Source: JAIQFL01 sp035295745 (GTDB lineage Bacteria > Acidobacteriota > Terriglobia > Bryobacterales > Bryobacteraceae). From it: DNA of 64,000 bases. The stretch spans positions 1 through 64,000 of the forward strand of contig DATGIL010000095.1 of NCBI GenBank assembly GCA_035295745.1, written 5' to 3'. Below, piece after piece: positions 43,846 to 52,675 of the stretch (its first letter is position 1; each line of letters begins with the position of its first letter). The notes beneath the pieces are model-generated. The model had not been told where the DNA came from. It worked only from the letters and a program-made list of their open reading frames with translations, and searched no databases. The translations under genes were made by a program, and so were the position numbers.

Positions 43846-44649
43846 TTGTCCGATCGCTGCGCCAAGAACGAAGGTAGGATTCGCTACCATCCGCGGTTTC
43901 CGTCACGGTATCTCTCCACTCCCCGCGACATCGTGGTGTATGTGCCGCCGGGATACGAAACGATGAACCTGCAATGTCCCGTCTTTTATTTGCAGGACGG
44001 GCAGAATCTGTTCGATCCGGCGACCGCGTTTTTGGGGCAGGATTGGCAGGCGGATATCACCGCCGATCGGATGATCCTCAACGGCGCCATCGATCCGGTC
44101 ATCCTGGTGGGGGTCTACAACACCGGAGTGCGGCGCATCTCGGAATACACACCGACCCGCGATCCGCGCCGGCGGAAGGGCGGCAAGGGAGATCGCTACG
44201 CGCAGATGCTGGCGCGCGAGCTGAAGCCGTTTATCGACAAGACCTATCGCACGAAACGCGGCGCGGTGCACACCGGAGTCGGCGGCTCTTCTCTGGGCGG
44301 GCTGGTGTCGCTGGAAACCGGCCTGCTGTATCCGAAAGACTTCGGGAGGCTCGCCGTCCTTTCCCCTTCGGTCTGGTGGGACGGGCGATCGATGCTGCAA
44401 ATGGTACAGGCGTACCGGTCGCCATCGCGCGCCCGGATCTGGCTGGATTCCGGCACGGAGGAGGGTGATTCACCGCAACAGATTCTCGATGACCTCAGAT
44501 TGCTGCGCAACGCGCTGATCGAGAAGGGATGGCGAGAAGGCGTCGACCTCTGCTATCACGAAGTGCCCGGCGCTCGCCATCACGAACAGGCGTGGGCGGC
44601 GCGTTTCGGGATGGTGCTGGAGTGTCTGTTCCCACGCTCGTCAGGGTGA
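43846..44649 (+). CDS. Alpha/beta-hydrolase esterase (esterase D / enterochelin esterase-like)
   Basis: The protein has an alpha/beta-hydrolase core: IVVYVPPGYE, PVFYLQDGQNLFD (oxyanion region), the nucleophile elbow GVGGSSLGGLVSLETGL (Ser in G-x-S-x-G form GSSLG, about 150), an acidic-residue candidate after IWLDSGTEE and a His in PGARHHEQAWAARF. This is the layout of the Fes/esterase D (PF00756) group. I favour TTG 43846 (267 residues), since the frame further upstream runs through a repeat; the start is uncertain. No signal peptide is seen. Confidence 0.85.
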   Translation: MSDRCAKNEGRIRYHPRFPSRYLSTPRDIVVYVPPGYETMNLQCPVFYLQDGQNLFDPATAFLGQDWQADITADRMILNGAIDPVILVGVYNTGVRRISEYTPTRDPRRRKGGKGDRYAQMLARELKPFIDKTYRTKRGAVHTGVGGSSLGGLVSLETGLLYPKDFGRLAVLSPSVWWDGRSMLQMVQAYRSPSRARIWLDSGTEEGDSPQQILDDLRLLRNALIEKGWREGVDLCYHEVPGARHHEQAWAARFGMVLECLFPRSSG

Positions 44650-45735
44650 CGATACCGGCCTCAGGATGCCATAGCCGATCTGTCCGTGCAGGTTGGCGTC
44701 GCGAGACGCCACGTCGCCACCTCCGAACCAGACTCGAATCGTGTCACCATCCACAAGCACGGCAGGATCGCAGACTACTTTCGAGTCCCAAGGCTCAGAG
44801 CCGCTGAAGACGGCTGGGAGTTTCTCCCACTCGACGCCGTTTCGGGATCGCGCCAGGCCTAACTTTCGGTTCATGTGAGGATCGAGCCCGGTGTAGAGCA
44901 TCCAGTAAAACCCGTGCGAACCCCACACTGCCGGCTCTCCCAGACCAGCTTCGTCGAAGGCGCCGTGTTCTCCAAGTTCCAGAATCGGATTGGAACGTAG
45001 CTTCTGCCAGTGGATGCCATCGGTGGATCGAGCAACTCCAAGGCGCTGGCGGCGGGCCCTGTCCTGTCCGAGGTAATACAGATAGAAGATCGAATCGATG
45101 CGAATGACATACGGATCGGCGACACCGCACTCGTCCCAGCTGGCGTAAGGGCCGGGATCGAGCACGGGAGCAGGCAGTTTGTGCCAGACTCGGTCCGCGG
45201 CAGAGCGCGCCAACCCCAAACGCGGCCTTTTCTCGGGGCCGGAGACGTACCAATACCAGATCTGGTTTGCGTGAACCAGCGCGGATCCGTTCGCCGCGAT
45301 GTAAGACCCTTCCCATGTCGATGGATCGGGCGAGAGAATCTTTCCCTGCCTCTGCCAGCGAACGCCATCGGACGAGGATGCGAGTCCTGTGTGCCAGCTG
45401 TGGCCGTCGTAGGCAGAATAGACATTCAGGAGAGCCTGGGAACCAGACAACGAGGGCCGGGAGCCAGGGGCAAGGGGCCAGGGGTCGGGCACCACGGACG
45501 GATTGAGAACATCGTGCGATTCCCAGGAATCGGCGGGAGACAAGACGGGTTGTTGCTGGACCTCGAATGCATAGCTCATGCGCGAATCGCCGCCTGACAA
45601 CGTAGGCAGGGCGAAGTCGGCATATCGACTACAGGCGGAACAGCAGAGCAGGCAAATCAGACCGCCGAGCCCATACTGGAGGCCCGGCCCCCGGCGCCCG
45701 GCCCCTGGCTCCAGGTTCCCTGGCCTCTGCTTCAT
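44641..45735 (-). CDS. Lipoprotein with five-bladed beta-propeller (GH32/43/130-like)
   Basis: The 364-residue protein has a hydrophobic signal (LGGLICLLCCSAC) with a lipobox-like CCSAC and Cys near residue 35. The mature part repeats short Trp/Tyr-rich blades (SSSDGVRWQRQGKILSP; RSTDGIHWQKLRSNP; RSRNGVEWEKLPAVF) and contains WDECGVADPYVIRID and FDEAGLGEPAVW, a pattern of five-bladed glycosidases and phosphorylases. Catalytic residues cannot be fixed. Two GGGGCC repeat tracts lie within the coding sequence and are translated in frame (EPGAGRRGPG; PDPWPLAPGSRP). The start overlaps the end of the kinase gene by 4 bp. Confidence 0.8.
   Translation of the reverse strand: MKQRPGNLEPGAGRRGPGLQYGLGGLICLLCCSACSRYADFALPTLSGGDSRMSYAFEVQQQPVLSPADSWESHDVLNPSVVPDPWPLAPGSRPSLSGSQALLNVYSAYDGHSWHTGLASSSDGVRWQRQGKILSPDPSTWEGSYIAANGSALVHANQIWYWYVSGPEKRPRLGLARSAADRVWHKLPAPVLDPGPYASWDECGVADPYVIRIDSIFYLYYLGQDRARRQRLGVARSTDGIHWQKLRSNPILELGEHGAFDEAGLGEPAVWGSHGFYWMLYTGLDPHMNRKLGLARSRNGVEWEKLPAVFSGSEPWDSKVVCDPAVLVDGDTIRVWFGGGDVASRDANLHGQIGYGILRPVSSP
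45451..45491. repeat. GGGGCC-type repeat inside a coding region
   Basis: GAGGGCCGGGAGCCAGGGG-CAAGGGGCCAGGGG belongs to the same family as 4839-4870. It is read in frame by the propeller lipoprotein gene as PDPWPLAPGSRPSL, between the signal region and the first blade. Confidence 0.65.
45680..45726. repeat. GGGGCC-type repeat at the start of a lipoprotein gene
   Basis: On the minus strand the tract reads CAGGGAACCTGGAGCCAGGG-GCCGGGCGCC-GGGGGCCGGGCC. It forms the first codons of the propeller lipoprotein, giving the unusual n-region PGNLEPGAGRRGPG before the hydrophobic signal. Confidence 0.65.
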
Positions 45736-46898
45736 TGCAGCGGGATCCGGAACTTCAAGCCGGCGCCGCGGCCGGGGCGCGACTCGAGCACGAGATCGGC
45801 ATTCAGCGATCGCGCCCGGCGCTTCAGGCTGGCGGGGCCAAGACGCAGGAGTTCCAGTTCTTCCAAGGTGTAGGTGCCGGCAAAATTGAAGCCATGGCCG
45901 TTGTCGTCCACCGAGATCTCGAGGCAGCGGTCGCCCTTCTCCATGGCCACCGCGACGCGTGTCGCACCAGCGTGTTTCTGCACGTTGTGCAACGATTCGC
46001 GGAGCATCTGCAGGACTTCGGAGGTCATCTCCTGCGGCAAACCGACGGGCGTGGTCGTTCCAAGGAATGTCACCGGGATTCCGCTCTCCTTCTGGAAACT
46101 CTCGGCGGTGCGGCGCGCGGTCGCTACCAGGTTGGCGCCATCCACATCCACGGGTCGCATGCTGTGAAGAAAGGCGCGCAAGTCGCGGATCTGCGATTGG
46201 GCTAGCGCCTGGAGTTGCCGCAAATCGTCCATGCCGGCGCGAAAATCGCGTTCCAGGAGCTTGCGGAGAATCTCGAGACGCATCTGCAAACTGATGAAGC
46301 TTTGCAGCGGGCCATCATGGAAGTCGGAGGCGATCCGTTGGCGCTCCTGTTCGCGAGCTCTCTCGGCGTCTTTCTGAGCGGCCTTGAGTCGCTCGTCAAG
46401 GTCCGCGATGAGCGCCGCTTGCTTCTCCCGGTGAAAAGCGAAGGCGCAGGCCAGAAGCCCGGTCACCAGCACGGTCGGCTCCAGGTATCGTATGGAGCCG
46501 TTGGTAAGACTCGAACCGTTCGCCAGTACGACACAGAATAGGACGCAGGCTCCCGCTACCACGGAGATTTCTACCGATGTATAGAAGAACAATGCTTCGG
46601 TGAGCAGGAACAGGTGGAAAAGGGAAGCGGTCAAGAGCATGCGCTCGTTCGGCAGCACCGCCAAAACCAGAAAGTAGATGGTGTCGCCGAAGAGCGCAAG
46701 CAAGCCAACCAAGCCACTCATTGGCCTGGATCGCCAGGCCGGAACTACGCTATAAGCCAGGAACAATATGAGGATGCCCCGGATCATCCAGGGGAGGTCG
46801 GGGAGGAATAGGAAGCTAAGACCGAGAGCAGTGGCCGCCAACAGCACGCGCCCCCACGCTAAGTACTTTGGCCAAGCTAGTTTTGTCCAGGAGAACAA
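45732..46898 (-). CDS. Membrane sensor histidine kinase (NarX/DesK, HisKA_3 type)
   Basis: The 388-residue protein has about five or six membrane helices in the first 170 residues, a coiled coil (DLDERLKAAQKDAERAREQE), the HisKA_3 phosphoacceptor RQRIASDFHDGPLQSFISLQ (His about 193) and a C-terminal ATPase with SVDDNGHGFNF. No response regulator gene is near. It overlaps the propeller lipoprotein gene by 4 bp, so that protein may be its extracytoplasmic partner. Confidence 0.92.
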   Translation of the reverse strand: MFSWTKLAWPKYLAWGRVLLAATALGLSFLFLPDLPWMIRGILILFLAYSVVPAWRSRPMSGLVGLLALFGDTIYFLVLAVLPNERMLLTASLFHLFLLTEALFFYTSVEISVVAGACVLFCVVLANGSSLTNGSIRYLEPTVLVTGLLACAFAFHREKQAALIADLDERLKAAQKDAERAREQERQRIASDFHDGPLQSFISLQMRLEILRKLLERDFRAGMDDLRQLQALAQSQIRDLRAFLHSMRPVDVDGANLVATARRTAESFQKESGIPVTFLGTTTPVGLPQEMTSEVLQMLRESLHNVQKHAGATRVAVAMEKGDRCLEISVDDNGHGFNFAGTYTLEELELLRLGPASLKRRARSLNADLVLESRPGRGAGLKFRIPLQ

Positions 46899-46907
46899 AC
46901 GTTCAAC

Positions 46908-47459
46908 TCACTTCCGGTACAGATAGAGGGTGTGACTGCGGCCCTCGCCATCGTCGGGGATGTTCTCGACCTTATCGGGCTTCCAGTTCTTAAACTCGAA
47001 GTCATGAGCCACCACCCGAGCGCGCTCCTTCAGTTGTTTTTCGAGAAGCGGCTGCACCTTATTGTCGATTGCGTCCGGCAAAAGGTAGACAGTGACCAGA
47101 TCGGCGGAACTGTAGTTTTGCTTGAGAAGGTCACCATTCACGATGTGGGCAGTTTTTTCCAGACCAAGCTTGAGAATCTTGGCCGTGCTTTGCGTGCATA
47201 GGTCTTTATCCAGTTCCACGCCAGTAGCGTCGGCGTGAAATTTCTGCGCCGCCATGATGACGATCCGGCCATCGCCTGAGCCGAGATCGAACATCTTCTC
47301 CCCTGCCTTCAATCCTCCGAGTTGAAGCATCTTCTCTACAATCGTCGCGGGAGTCGGATAGTAAGGGGCGAGTTTGTCTCCAGCGCCCGTCTGGGCAAAT
47401 AACGAGGCGCATTGTAAGGTAGCGAGGCAAGTGAATTTCGCGAACCGCCCTGACTTCAT
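46908..47459 (-). CDS. Exported or anchored class I SAM methyltransferase-like protein
   Basis: From ATG 47459 the protein has 183 residues with a signal-like N-terminus (MKSGRFAKFTCLATLQCASLFAQ). Motif I is clear (KMFDLGSGDGRIVIMAA), with VELDKD at strand 2 and NGDLLKQNYSSADLVTVYLLP at motif IV. The short ATPATIVEKMLQL start and the acidic loop resemble DOT1-like or protein-lysine methyltransferase folds reported in bacteria. An export signal on a SAM-dependent enzyme is odd, since SAM is cytoplasmic; it may be a membrane anchor. Confidence 0.75.
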   Translation of the reverse strand: MKSGRFAKFTCLATLQCASLFAQTGAGDKLAPYYPTPATIVEKMLQLGGLKAGEKMFDLGSGDGRIVIMAAQKFHADATGVELDKDLCTQSTAKILKLGLEKTAHIVNGDLLKQNYSSADLVTVYLLPDAIDNKVQPLLEKQLKERARVVAHDFEFKNWKPDKVENIPDDGEGRSHTLYLYRK

Positions 47460-47703
47460 AGACCGTCTCACTGTAACATTTGGCGAGCCATTCGTGAATC
47501 TTTCCACGTATTTGTGGAAAAGCCTGTGGAAACCTGACTCCGATTTGAGCCCAACCACACGTAGCGTCATAGAGTTGTTATATTCTGCACTCTAATTCAG
47601 CAACCGTTTAATACCCAAAGTTAGTAGTGCCGAATCAATCAGTTGCGGGTCGAAGCCACACCTTTTCGAGCATACCTCGCTTTGCTTCTGTGCCCGAGGC
47701 GGC

Positions 47704-48318
47704 TTAAACCCAAGACTTCTCCACCGGCTCGCCACGTTTGCACAACTCACAGTGGTCGGCATCGGCATAATAGCGGGCGTCCAATTTGGCCAGATAGTAG
47801 AGCGGCAGAGACCCGAAATCGATCATGTCGGGATTCGGCTGATAGATAATCACCGCCAGCCCAACCACGATCGCGCCGCTGGCCTCGAGGAGTTTCTTCA
47901 TTTCCGCCAATTTGCTGCCGGTGCGCAGAATGTCGTCGACCAGCACTACCTGCTCGCCGCGTTCCGGTTCAATGTACTGGCGGAAGCGCATAGGCTGATC
48001 GTCGTGATCGCGCTCGGCCCAGTAGACTTTCTTGGCGCGCAGCGACTCGCAAACGCCGAAAGCGACCGGCAGACCCGCAGTGGCGGGTACCACGATGGAT
48101 AGTTCCGGCACGATGGCCCGGATCTCCGAGTTCGCCCGCAGAAGGCGGCTCAGCCCAACCGATAGCAGTCTCTGGTGTTGATAGTGCTGCAGGGCCAACG
48201 GCACTTGAAGATATTCGTTGGAATGCAGCCCGCTGGGATATTCGAAGTGGCCATCGCGGAGAGCGCCGGTTTCGCGCAGCAGGGCCACCACTTCATCTTG
48301 TGTCGGAATCAAGTGCAT
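47704..48318 (-). CDS. pyrE: Orotate phosphoribosyltransferase-like protein
   Basis: The 204-residue protein has the PRPP-binding motif QVVLVDDILRTGSKL (about 120-134), an N-terminal GALRDGHFEYPSGLHSNEYLQ that matches PyrE substrate-binding loops, and a core VVPATAGLPVAFGV. It would make OMP from orotate in pyrimidine synthesis. The C-terminal CELCKRGEPVEKSWV with a Cys pair is an extension. No other pyrimidine gene is close, so another phosphoribosyltransferase role remains possible. Confidence 0.82.
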   Translation of the reverse strand: MHLIPTQDEVVALLRETGALRDGHFEYPSGLHSNEYLQVPLALQHYQHQRLLSVGLSRLLRANSEIRAIVPELSIVVPATAGLPVAFGVCESLRAKKVYWAERDHDDQPMRFRQYIEPERGEQVVLVDDILRTGSKLAEMKKLLEASGAIVVGLAVIIYQPNPDMIDFGSLPLYYLAKLDARYYADADHCELCKRGEPVEKSWV

Positions 48319-48348
48319 GCAAAGAAGCCTTTCGGGCCCAGACGCCCG

Positions 48349-49761
48349 TCAATTCGCCCCACTCCCAATGAGAACCCGAGGAATGGTGCGCAGCAGAATT
48401 TTCCAATCGAGCGACAACGACCAATTATCAATGTACTGCATATCCAGCTTCATCCACGTTTCGAAATCGACGCGGTCGCGGCCCGAAACGGCCCAGAGGC
48501 AGGTAAGCCCCGGACGCATCCGCAATCTGCGGCGCTGCCAGCGCTTGTATTGGTCGACTTCACTGGGAATGGCCGGGCGCGGACCCACCAACGACATGTC
48601 TCCGCGCAGTACGTTCCACAACTGAGGCCACTCGTCGATGGAGAATTTCCTCAAGTACCGCCCCAAGCCCGTCAGGCGGGGATCATCGGGGATTTTGAAG
48701 GCGGTCTCGCGGGTGCTGAGATGCGCCAGGGCGTCCTTCATTTCCTCGGCGTTTTGACACATCGATCGAAACTTGTAGAAGAGGAATCGGCGACCGTTCA
48801 ATCCACAGCGCTCCTGCCGGAAAATGGCCGGTCCCGGCGACGTGAGCCGGATCAGGATTGCGATCGTCACCATGAAGGGCGCCAGGACGATGAGTCCGGC
48901 CGCGGCCATCGCAACGTCCGTAATGCGCTTCACCAGGAGGCGGATCTCGTCGTATGGTGCTGCCGAGAATGTCAGCAGCGGCGTTCCCCCGAAGCGGTCG
49001 AGAGAGACCGTGCTGTTAACATGTGGAAAGAAATCGACCACCACGCGGGTACGGACTCCTTCTTCGTCACAGAGCAGAAAGATCTCCTCGAGGTCCACCA
49101 GGCACTCGCTGCCCACCGCGAAAATGATTTCGTCCACCACGTGGCGCCGAAGAATCGCGGGCAGATCGGCGACAGGATTCACGGGGTAATGCGAATTCAG
49201 AACGATTTCCGAGGCGGTGCTCGAGGACTGCTCGCTGAGGAACCCGCGCAAGCGGACTCCGTATTCTCGAGAATGCTCCAGTTCCCGAGCGATGCGTAGA
49301 GCGCGTTCACCGGTACCGACCACCATTACGTAATGCGGCGCCGCAAACTCGCGACGGATCATTCCGACTACCCGGCCGGCGGTCAGTCGAAAGAGAAGTA
49401 CCGCCACCCAGCCATATGCGGAAAACAGGACCACAAAGACACGGCTCAAGTCGAGACGCAGGGAGTATTCAAAAATGACGAGGCAAAGCGCGCTATAAAC
49501 GCATTGACGCGCCGAGTCGCGGAGGATGATTCGGGGGTGGCCTGAATCGAGTTTCTCGTAGATTTCCAGCCAGACTCCGATCGTGATCCACGACATCAAA
49601 GAGAATCCCAGAAGGAGGGCTGTTTCGGGAACGGTGAAGTAGAACTCGTGCTCGAGTTGCAGAAGGGAGCGCGTCTGATAAGCCGCCTCAAAGGCCAGGG
49701 CGAGCAGCACAATGTCGGATAGCCCGAACAAAACACGAGCCTTACGCTGGCGACTAAACAT
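48349..49761 (-). CDS. Polyprenyl-phosphate sugar phosphotransferase (WcaJ/WbaP-like)
   Basis: The 470-residue protein has four or five N-terminal membrane helices, a CoA-binding-like domain (YVMVVGTGERALRIARELE) and the C-terminal bacterial sugar transferase domain: a reentrant helix (ITDVAMAAAGLIVLAPFMV), RQERCGLNGRRFLFYKFRSM and the end KFSIDEWPQLWNVLRGDMSLVGPRPA. It loads a sugar-1-phosphate onto undecaprenyl phosphate, the first step of exopolysaccharide or O-antigen synthesis. No glycosyltransferase operon follows here. Confidence 0.95.
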   Translation of the reverse strand: MFSRQRKARVLFGLSDIVLLALAFEAAYQTRSLLQLEHEFYFTVPETALLLGFSLMSWITIGVWLEIYEKLDSGHPRIILRDSARQCVYSALCLVIFEYSLRLDLSRVFVVLFSAYGWVAVLLFRLTAGRVVGMIRREFAAPHYVMVVGTGERALRIARELEHSREYGVRLRGFLSEQSSSTASEIVLNSHYPVNPVADLPAILRRHVVDEIIFAVGSECLVDLEEIFLLCDEEGVRTRVVVDFFPHVNSTVSLDRFGGTPLLTFSAAPYDEIRLLVKRITDVAMAAAGLIVLAPFMVTIAILIRLTSPGPAIFRQERCGLNGRRFLFYKFRSMCQNAEEMKDALAHLSTRETAFKIPDDPRLTGLGRYLRKFSIDEWPQLWNVLRGDMSLVGPRPAIPSEVDQYKRWQRRRLRMRPGLTCLWAVSGRDRVDFETWMKLDMQYIDNWSLSLDWKILLRTIPRVLIGSGAN

Positions 49762-50037
49762 CCGGACTCAGGATAGCATGGGTCCGGCCGAGTGGAGCTT
49801 GGTTCGGACTGAGCCATTGCGTCAGGATATTGGGGGTGTCCAACGGGTTGAGAGTAATGACGTCTGCGGCACCGAAATCACGGGTGTTGGAAGCGGAAAG
49901 ACGCTACGAGCCGCGCGCGTTCGCAGGCTAAAGAGTACCTTTGGTGCCGCCGACCGTTCCGGGTCCTCCATGCAGTTGAAGATTTCTCGGTCCAATACTT
50001 CAGCATCCCCGGGCGACAAGCTCTCGCGCCTCCATCC

Positions 50038-52515
50038 CTACTCGCAACGCAGGGAGACAATCGCATCGATGCTCGCGGCGCGGCGAGCGGGAATGTAAGT
50101 AGCCAGCAGCGCGACGACCGTCAGCAGCAGAGGGATCGCGGTGAACGTCACCGTATCCGTTGCCTCAATACCGAATAGCAGCCCGCGCATCAATCGGGTA
50201 AGCACAAAAGCGCCCGCCAATCCGATCGCCACACCCGAGATCGCCAGCGTCATCCCTTGGCGAACGACCATGCCGAGGATGCCGCGTTGGGTGGCGCCGA
50301 GTGCGATCCGGATTCCGATTTCCCGCGTGCCTTGGCTCACCAGGTACGCCATCACGCCGTAAATCCCAATGCTCGCCAGTGCAAGCGCAAGTCCGGCAAA
50401 CAGCGCCAGTAACATTTTGAAGAAACGCCGCCGCGCCAGCGATTCATCGACCCGCTGCCGCATCGTGCGAACGGAGTACATGGGGAGATCGGGGTCGAGA
50501 TCGCGAATCTCGCGCTTGACTGCCCCACTGAGCGCGGCGGGATCCGCGACACTTCTCAGAACCACAGTCAATGCACGGCTCGGCGCCTGAGTCTGGGGCG
50601 AATAGAACGCGATGCGGGGATCGGAGTCGAGCGATTCCTGCTTCACCCGACCCACTACCCCCACCACGGTCTGCCAGTAGTCCTTGGATGTCGATTGGAC
50701 TACATGGATGCGCTTGCCGACTGCATTCGCCGCGCCGCCGCCAGGCCAGTACTCCAAAGCCATGCGTTCGTCGACGATGACGACCCGCGGGTTGGTGACG
50801 GTGTCCTGGTCGTTGAAGAAGCGGCCGGCGAGCAGCGGAATTCCCATAGCTTGGAAGTAATGGCCACCGGCGACGCGCGCATCCGCATTGAGGAATTTCT
50901 CGCCCGCTGGCGGCGTACGGCCTTCGATTGTGATCGGCGTCCACGCATAGTCCTTACTCAGCGGCATCGAAGTAATGCCGCCCACGCCGACCACTCCCGG
51001 CAGGTGTTCCAGGCTATCCCACAGCCGCCGGTACGAGTTCAGCACCACTTGGGAATCCGTGTACTTGCGGCCCGCCATGGTGAGATCAAAGGTCAGCACA
51101 CCGCTGGGATTGAACCCGGGAAGGACGCCTTCGAGGCGCGCGAAACTGCGGATCAGCAACCCGGCACCAATCAGCAGGACTAACGAAAGTGCCAATTCGC
51201 AGATTACCAGCAGCCGCCGCGGGGCATGTCCGCGCCTCCACATCGACCCGATGCCTGCCACGCCACGGCCACCGGCCCTGAGCGTGGTGTACAGATCAAG
51301 GCGGGAAATCCGCAGCGCCGGCGCCAGGCCAAACAGCATTCCCGAGAAGAGCGATAGCAGCAGTGTGAACAGCAGGACTCGTCCATCGATGGCGATCTCC
51401 TGAAGGCGCGGAATGGTCTTGGTTCCGACCGCGTGGATCCACCGGACACTCCAGATGGAGAAGAGTACTCCCACCACGCCGCCGCCGAGTGCCAGCAGAA
51501 CGCTCTCCGTCAGCAACTGGCGGACGATTCGGCCACGGGTGGCGCCCATGGCCGCGCGCACACCCATTTCCTGTTGGCGGGCGATGCCGCGCGACAGCAT
51601 CAGATTGGCCACATTGGCGCACGCGATCAGCAGCACGAACCCGACTGAGCCCAGTAGAACGTAGAGCATCGGGCGGACATCACCGACCACTTCTTCGAGC
51701 AGGGGAACAATACTGAATGTCAGGCCTCCGTTGGGCGGATAGACCTCCGGGAAGTCACGGCGCAGGTGCGCAGTGATCGTGTCCATCTCGGCCTGTGCCT
51801 GTCCAACCGGCACACCGCGTTTCAGCTTGCCCAGGATGTTGTAGTCTTCGTGATCGCGAACGCGGGCAGCGGCAGGAGCCAAAGGCAGGTTCAGCAGGAT
51901 TTCGGCCGAGTCGGTGCCGCGAAGCACAGGCAGCACTTCATGGGGCAACGTGAACGCGCCCGGCAGGATCCCAGCCACGAGGTAGGGCTGCCCATTGATG
52001 AGGATCGACCTGCCGACAATCGCAGGGTCCGAGCCGTACCGGCGCGCCCAGAGCGCATAGCTGAGCACCGCCGTTGGGGTGTGGCCCGGCGAATCTTCAT
52101 CGGTGACGAAGAGACGCCCATGAAGCGGCCGTGCGCCGAGCATCGAAAACAGATTCGAGGAGACGCGCACCGCCCCCACACGCTCGGGCTCGCCATCTCC
52201 AGTCAGATTGTAAATCCCTCCAATGGCGAGTGCGACACTGTCGAAACCCTGGTGCTGGGACTTGATATCGAAGTATTGTGCGGTGGAGAACCAGTCCTGG
52301 AGTATGTTTAATCCGGGCGAACGGTTCCAGAGAATCACCAGCCGCTCCGCGTCAGGGAACGGCAGCGGACGCAGGAACAGAGCATGGGCGACGCTGAAGA
52401 TGGACGTGTTGGCGCCAATCCCGATGGCCAATGACAATAGCGCGGCTAAGGTGAAGCCTGGATTACGGGCAAAGGTCCGCAAGGCATAGCGGAGATCCTG
52501 GGGCAATGCGAGCAT
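50038..52515 (-). CDS. ADOP-type MacB/FtsX-like permease
   Basis: From ATG 52515 (MLALPQDLRYALRTFARNPG) the protein has 825 residues. It shows LLSLAIGIGANTSIFSVAHALFL at the first membrane segment, both MacB-like domains, ACANVANLMLSRGIARQQEMGVRAAMGATRGR in the first FtsX bundle, REIGIRIALGATQRG in the second, and a final ASIDAIVSLRCE. The 100 residues further upstream in the frame have no family features and are left out. It is the fifth intact ADOP gene here. Confidence 0.9.
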   Translation of the reverse strand: MLALPQDLRYALRTFARNPGFTLAALLSLAIGIGANTSIFSVAHALFLRPLPFPDAERLVILWNRSPGLNILQDWFSTAQYFDIKSQHQGFDSVALAIGGIYNLTGDGEPERVGAVRVSSNLFSMLGARPLHGRLFVTDEDSPGHTPTAVLSYALWARRYGSDPAIVGRSILINGQPYLVAGILPGAFTLPHEVLPVLRGTDSAEILLNLPLAPAAARVRDHEDYNILGKLKRGVPVGQAQAEMDTITAHLRRDFPEVYPPNGGLTFSIVPLLEEVVGDVRPMLYVLLGSVGFVLLIACANVANLMLSRGIARQQEMGVRAAMGATRGRIVRQLLTESVLLALGGGVVGVLFSIWSVRWIHAVGTKTIPRLQEIAIDGRVLLFTLLLSLFSGMLFGLAPALRISRLDLYTTLRAGGRGVAGIGSMWRRGHAPRRLLVICELALSLVLLIGAGLLIRSFARLEGVLPGFNPSGVLTFDLTMAGRKYTDSQVVLNSYRRLWDSLEHLPGVVGVGGITSMPLSKDYAWTPITIEGRTPPAGEKFLNADARVAGGHYFQAMGIPLLAGRFFNDQDTVTNPRVVIVDERMALEYWPGGGAANAVGKRIHVVQSTSKDYWQTVVGVVGRVKQESLDSDPRIAFYSPQTQAPSRALTVVLRSVADPAALSGAVKREIRDLDPDLPMYSVRTMRQRVDESLARRRFFKMLLALFAGLALALASIGIYGVMAYLVSQGTREIGIRIALGATQRGILGMVVRQGMTLAISGVAIGLAGAFVLTRLMRGLLFGIEATDTVTFTAIPLLLTVVALLATYIPARRAASIDAIVSLRCE

Positions 52516-52675
52516 GGCGGTGGTTGCCCATCGTATCACACGGGTCCCGGCGTACCTTTTCGATTCCGGCCGACCCCTCTCACGACTTACCTGAGCAGTT
52601 GGTATAGGGAATGATGGGTGCCGGTGTTCGAGAGTACCTCTTGAGCTACGGCATGGCTCTTGCCGTGCTAGAAAC

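Noticed and set aside
48175..49299. Plus-strand frame of 374 codons opposite the sugar transferase gene
   Set aside because: Antisense shadow: His/Arg/Gln-rich, no domain, while the opposite strand encodes a clear transferase.
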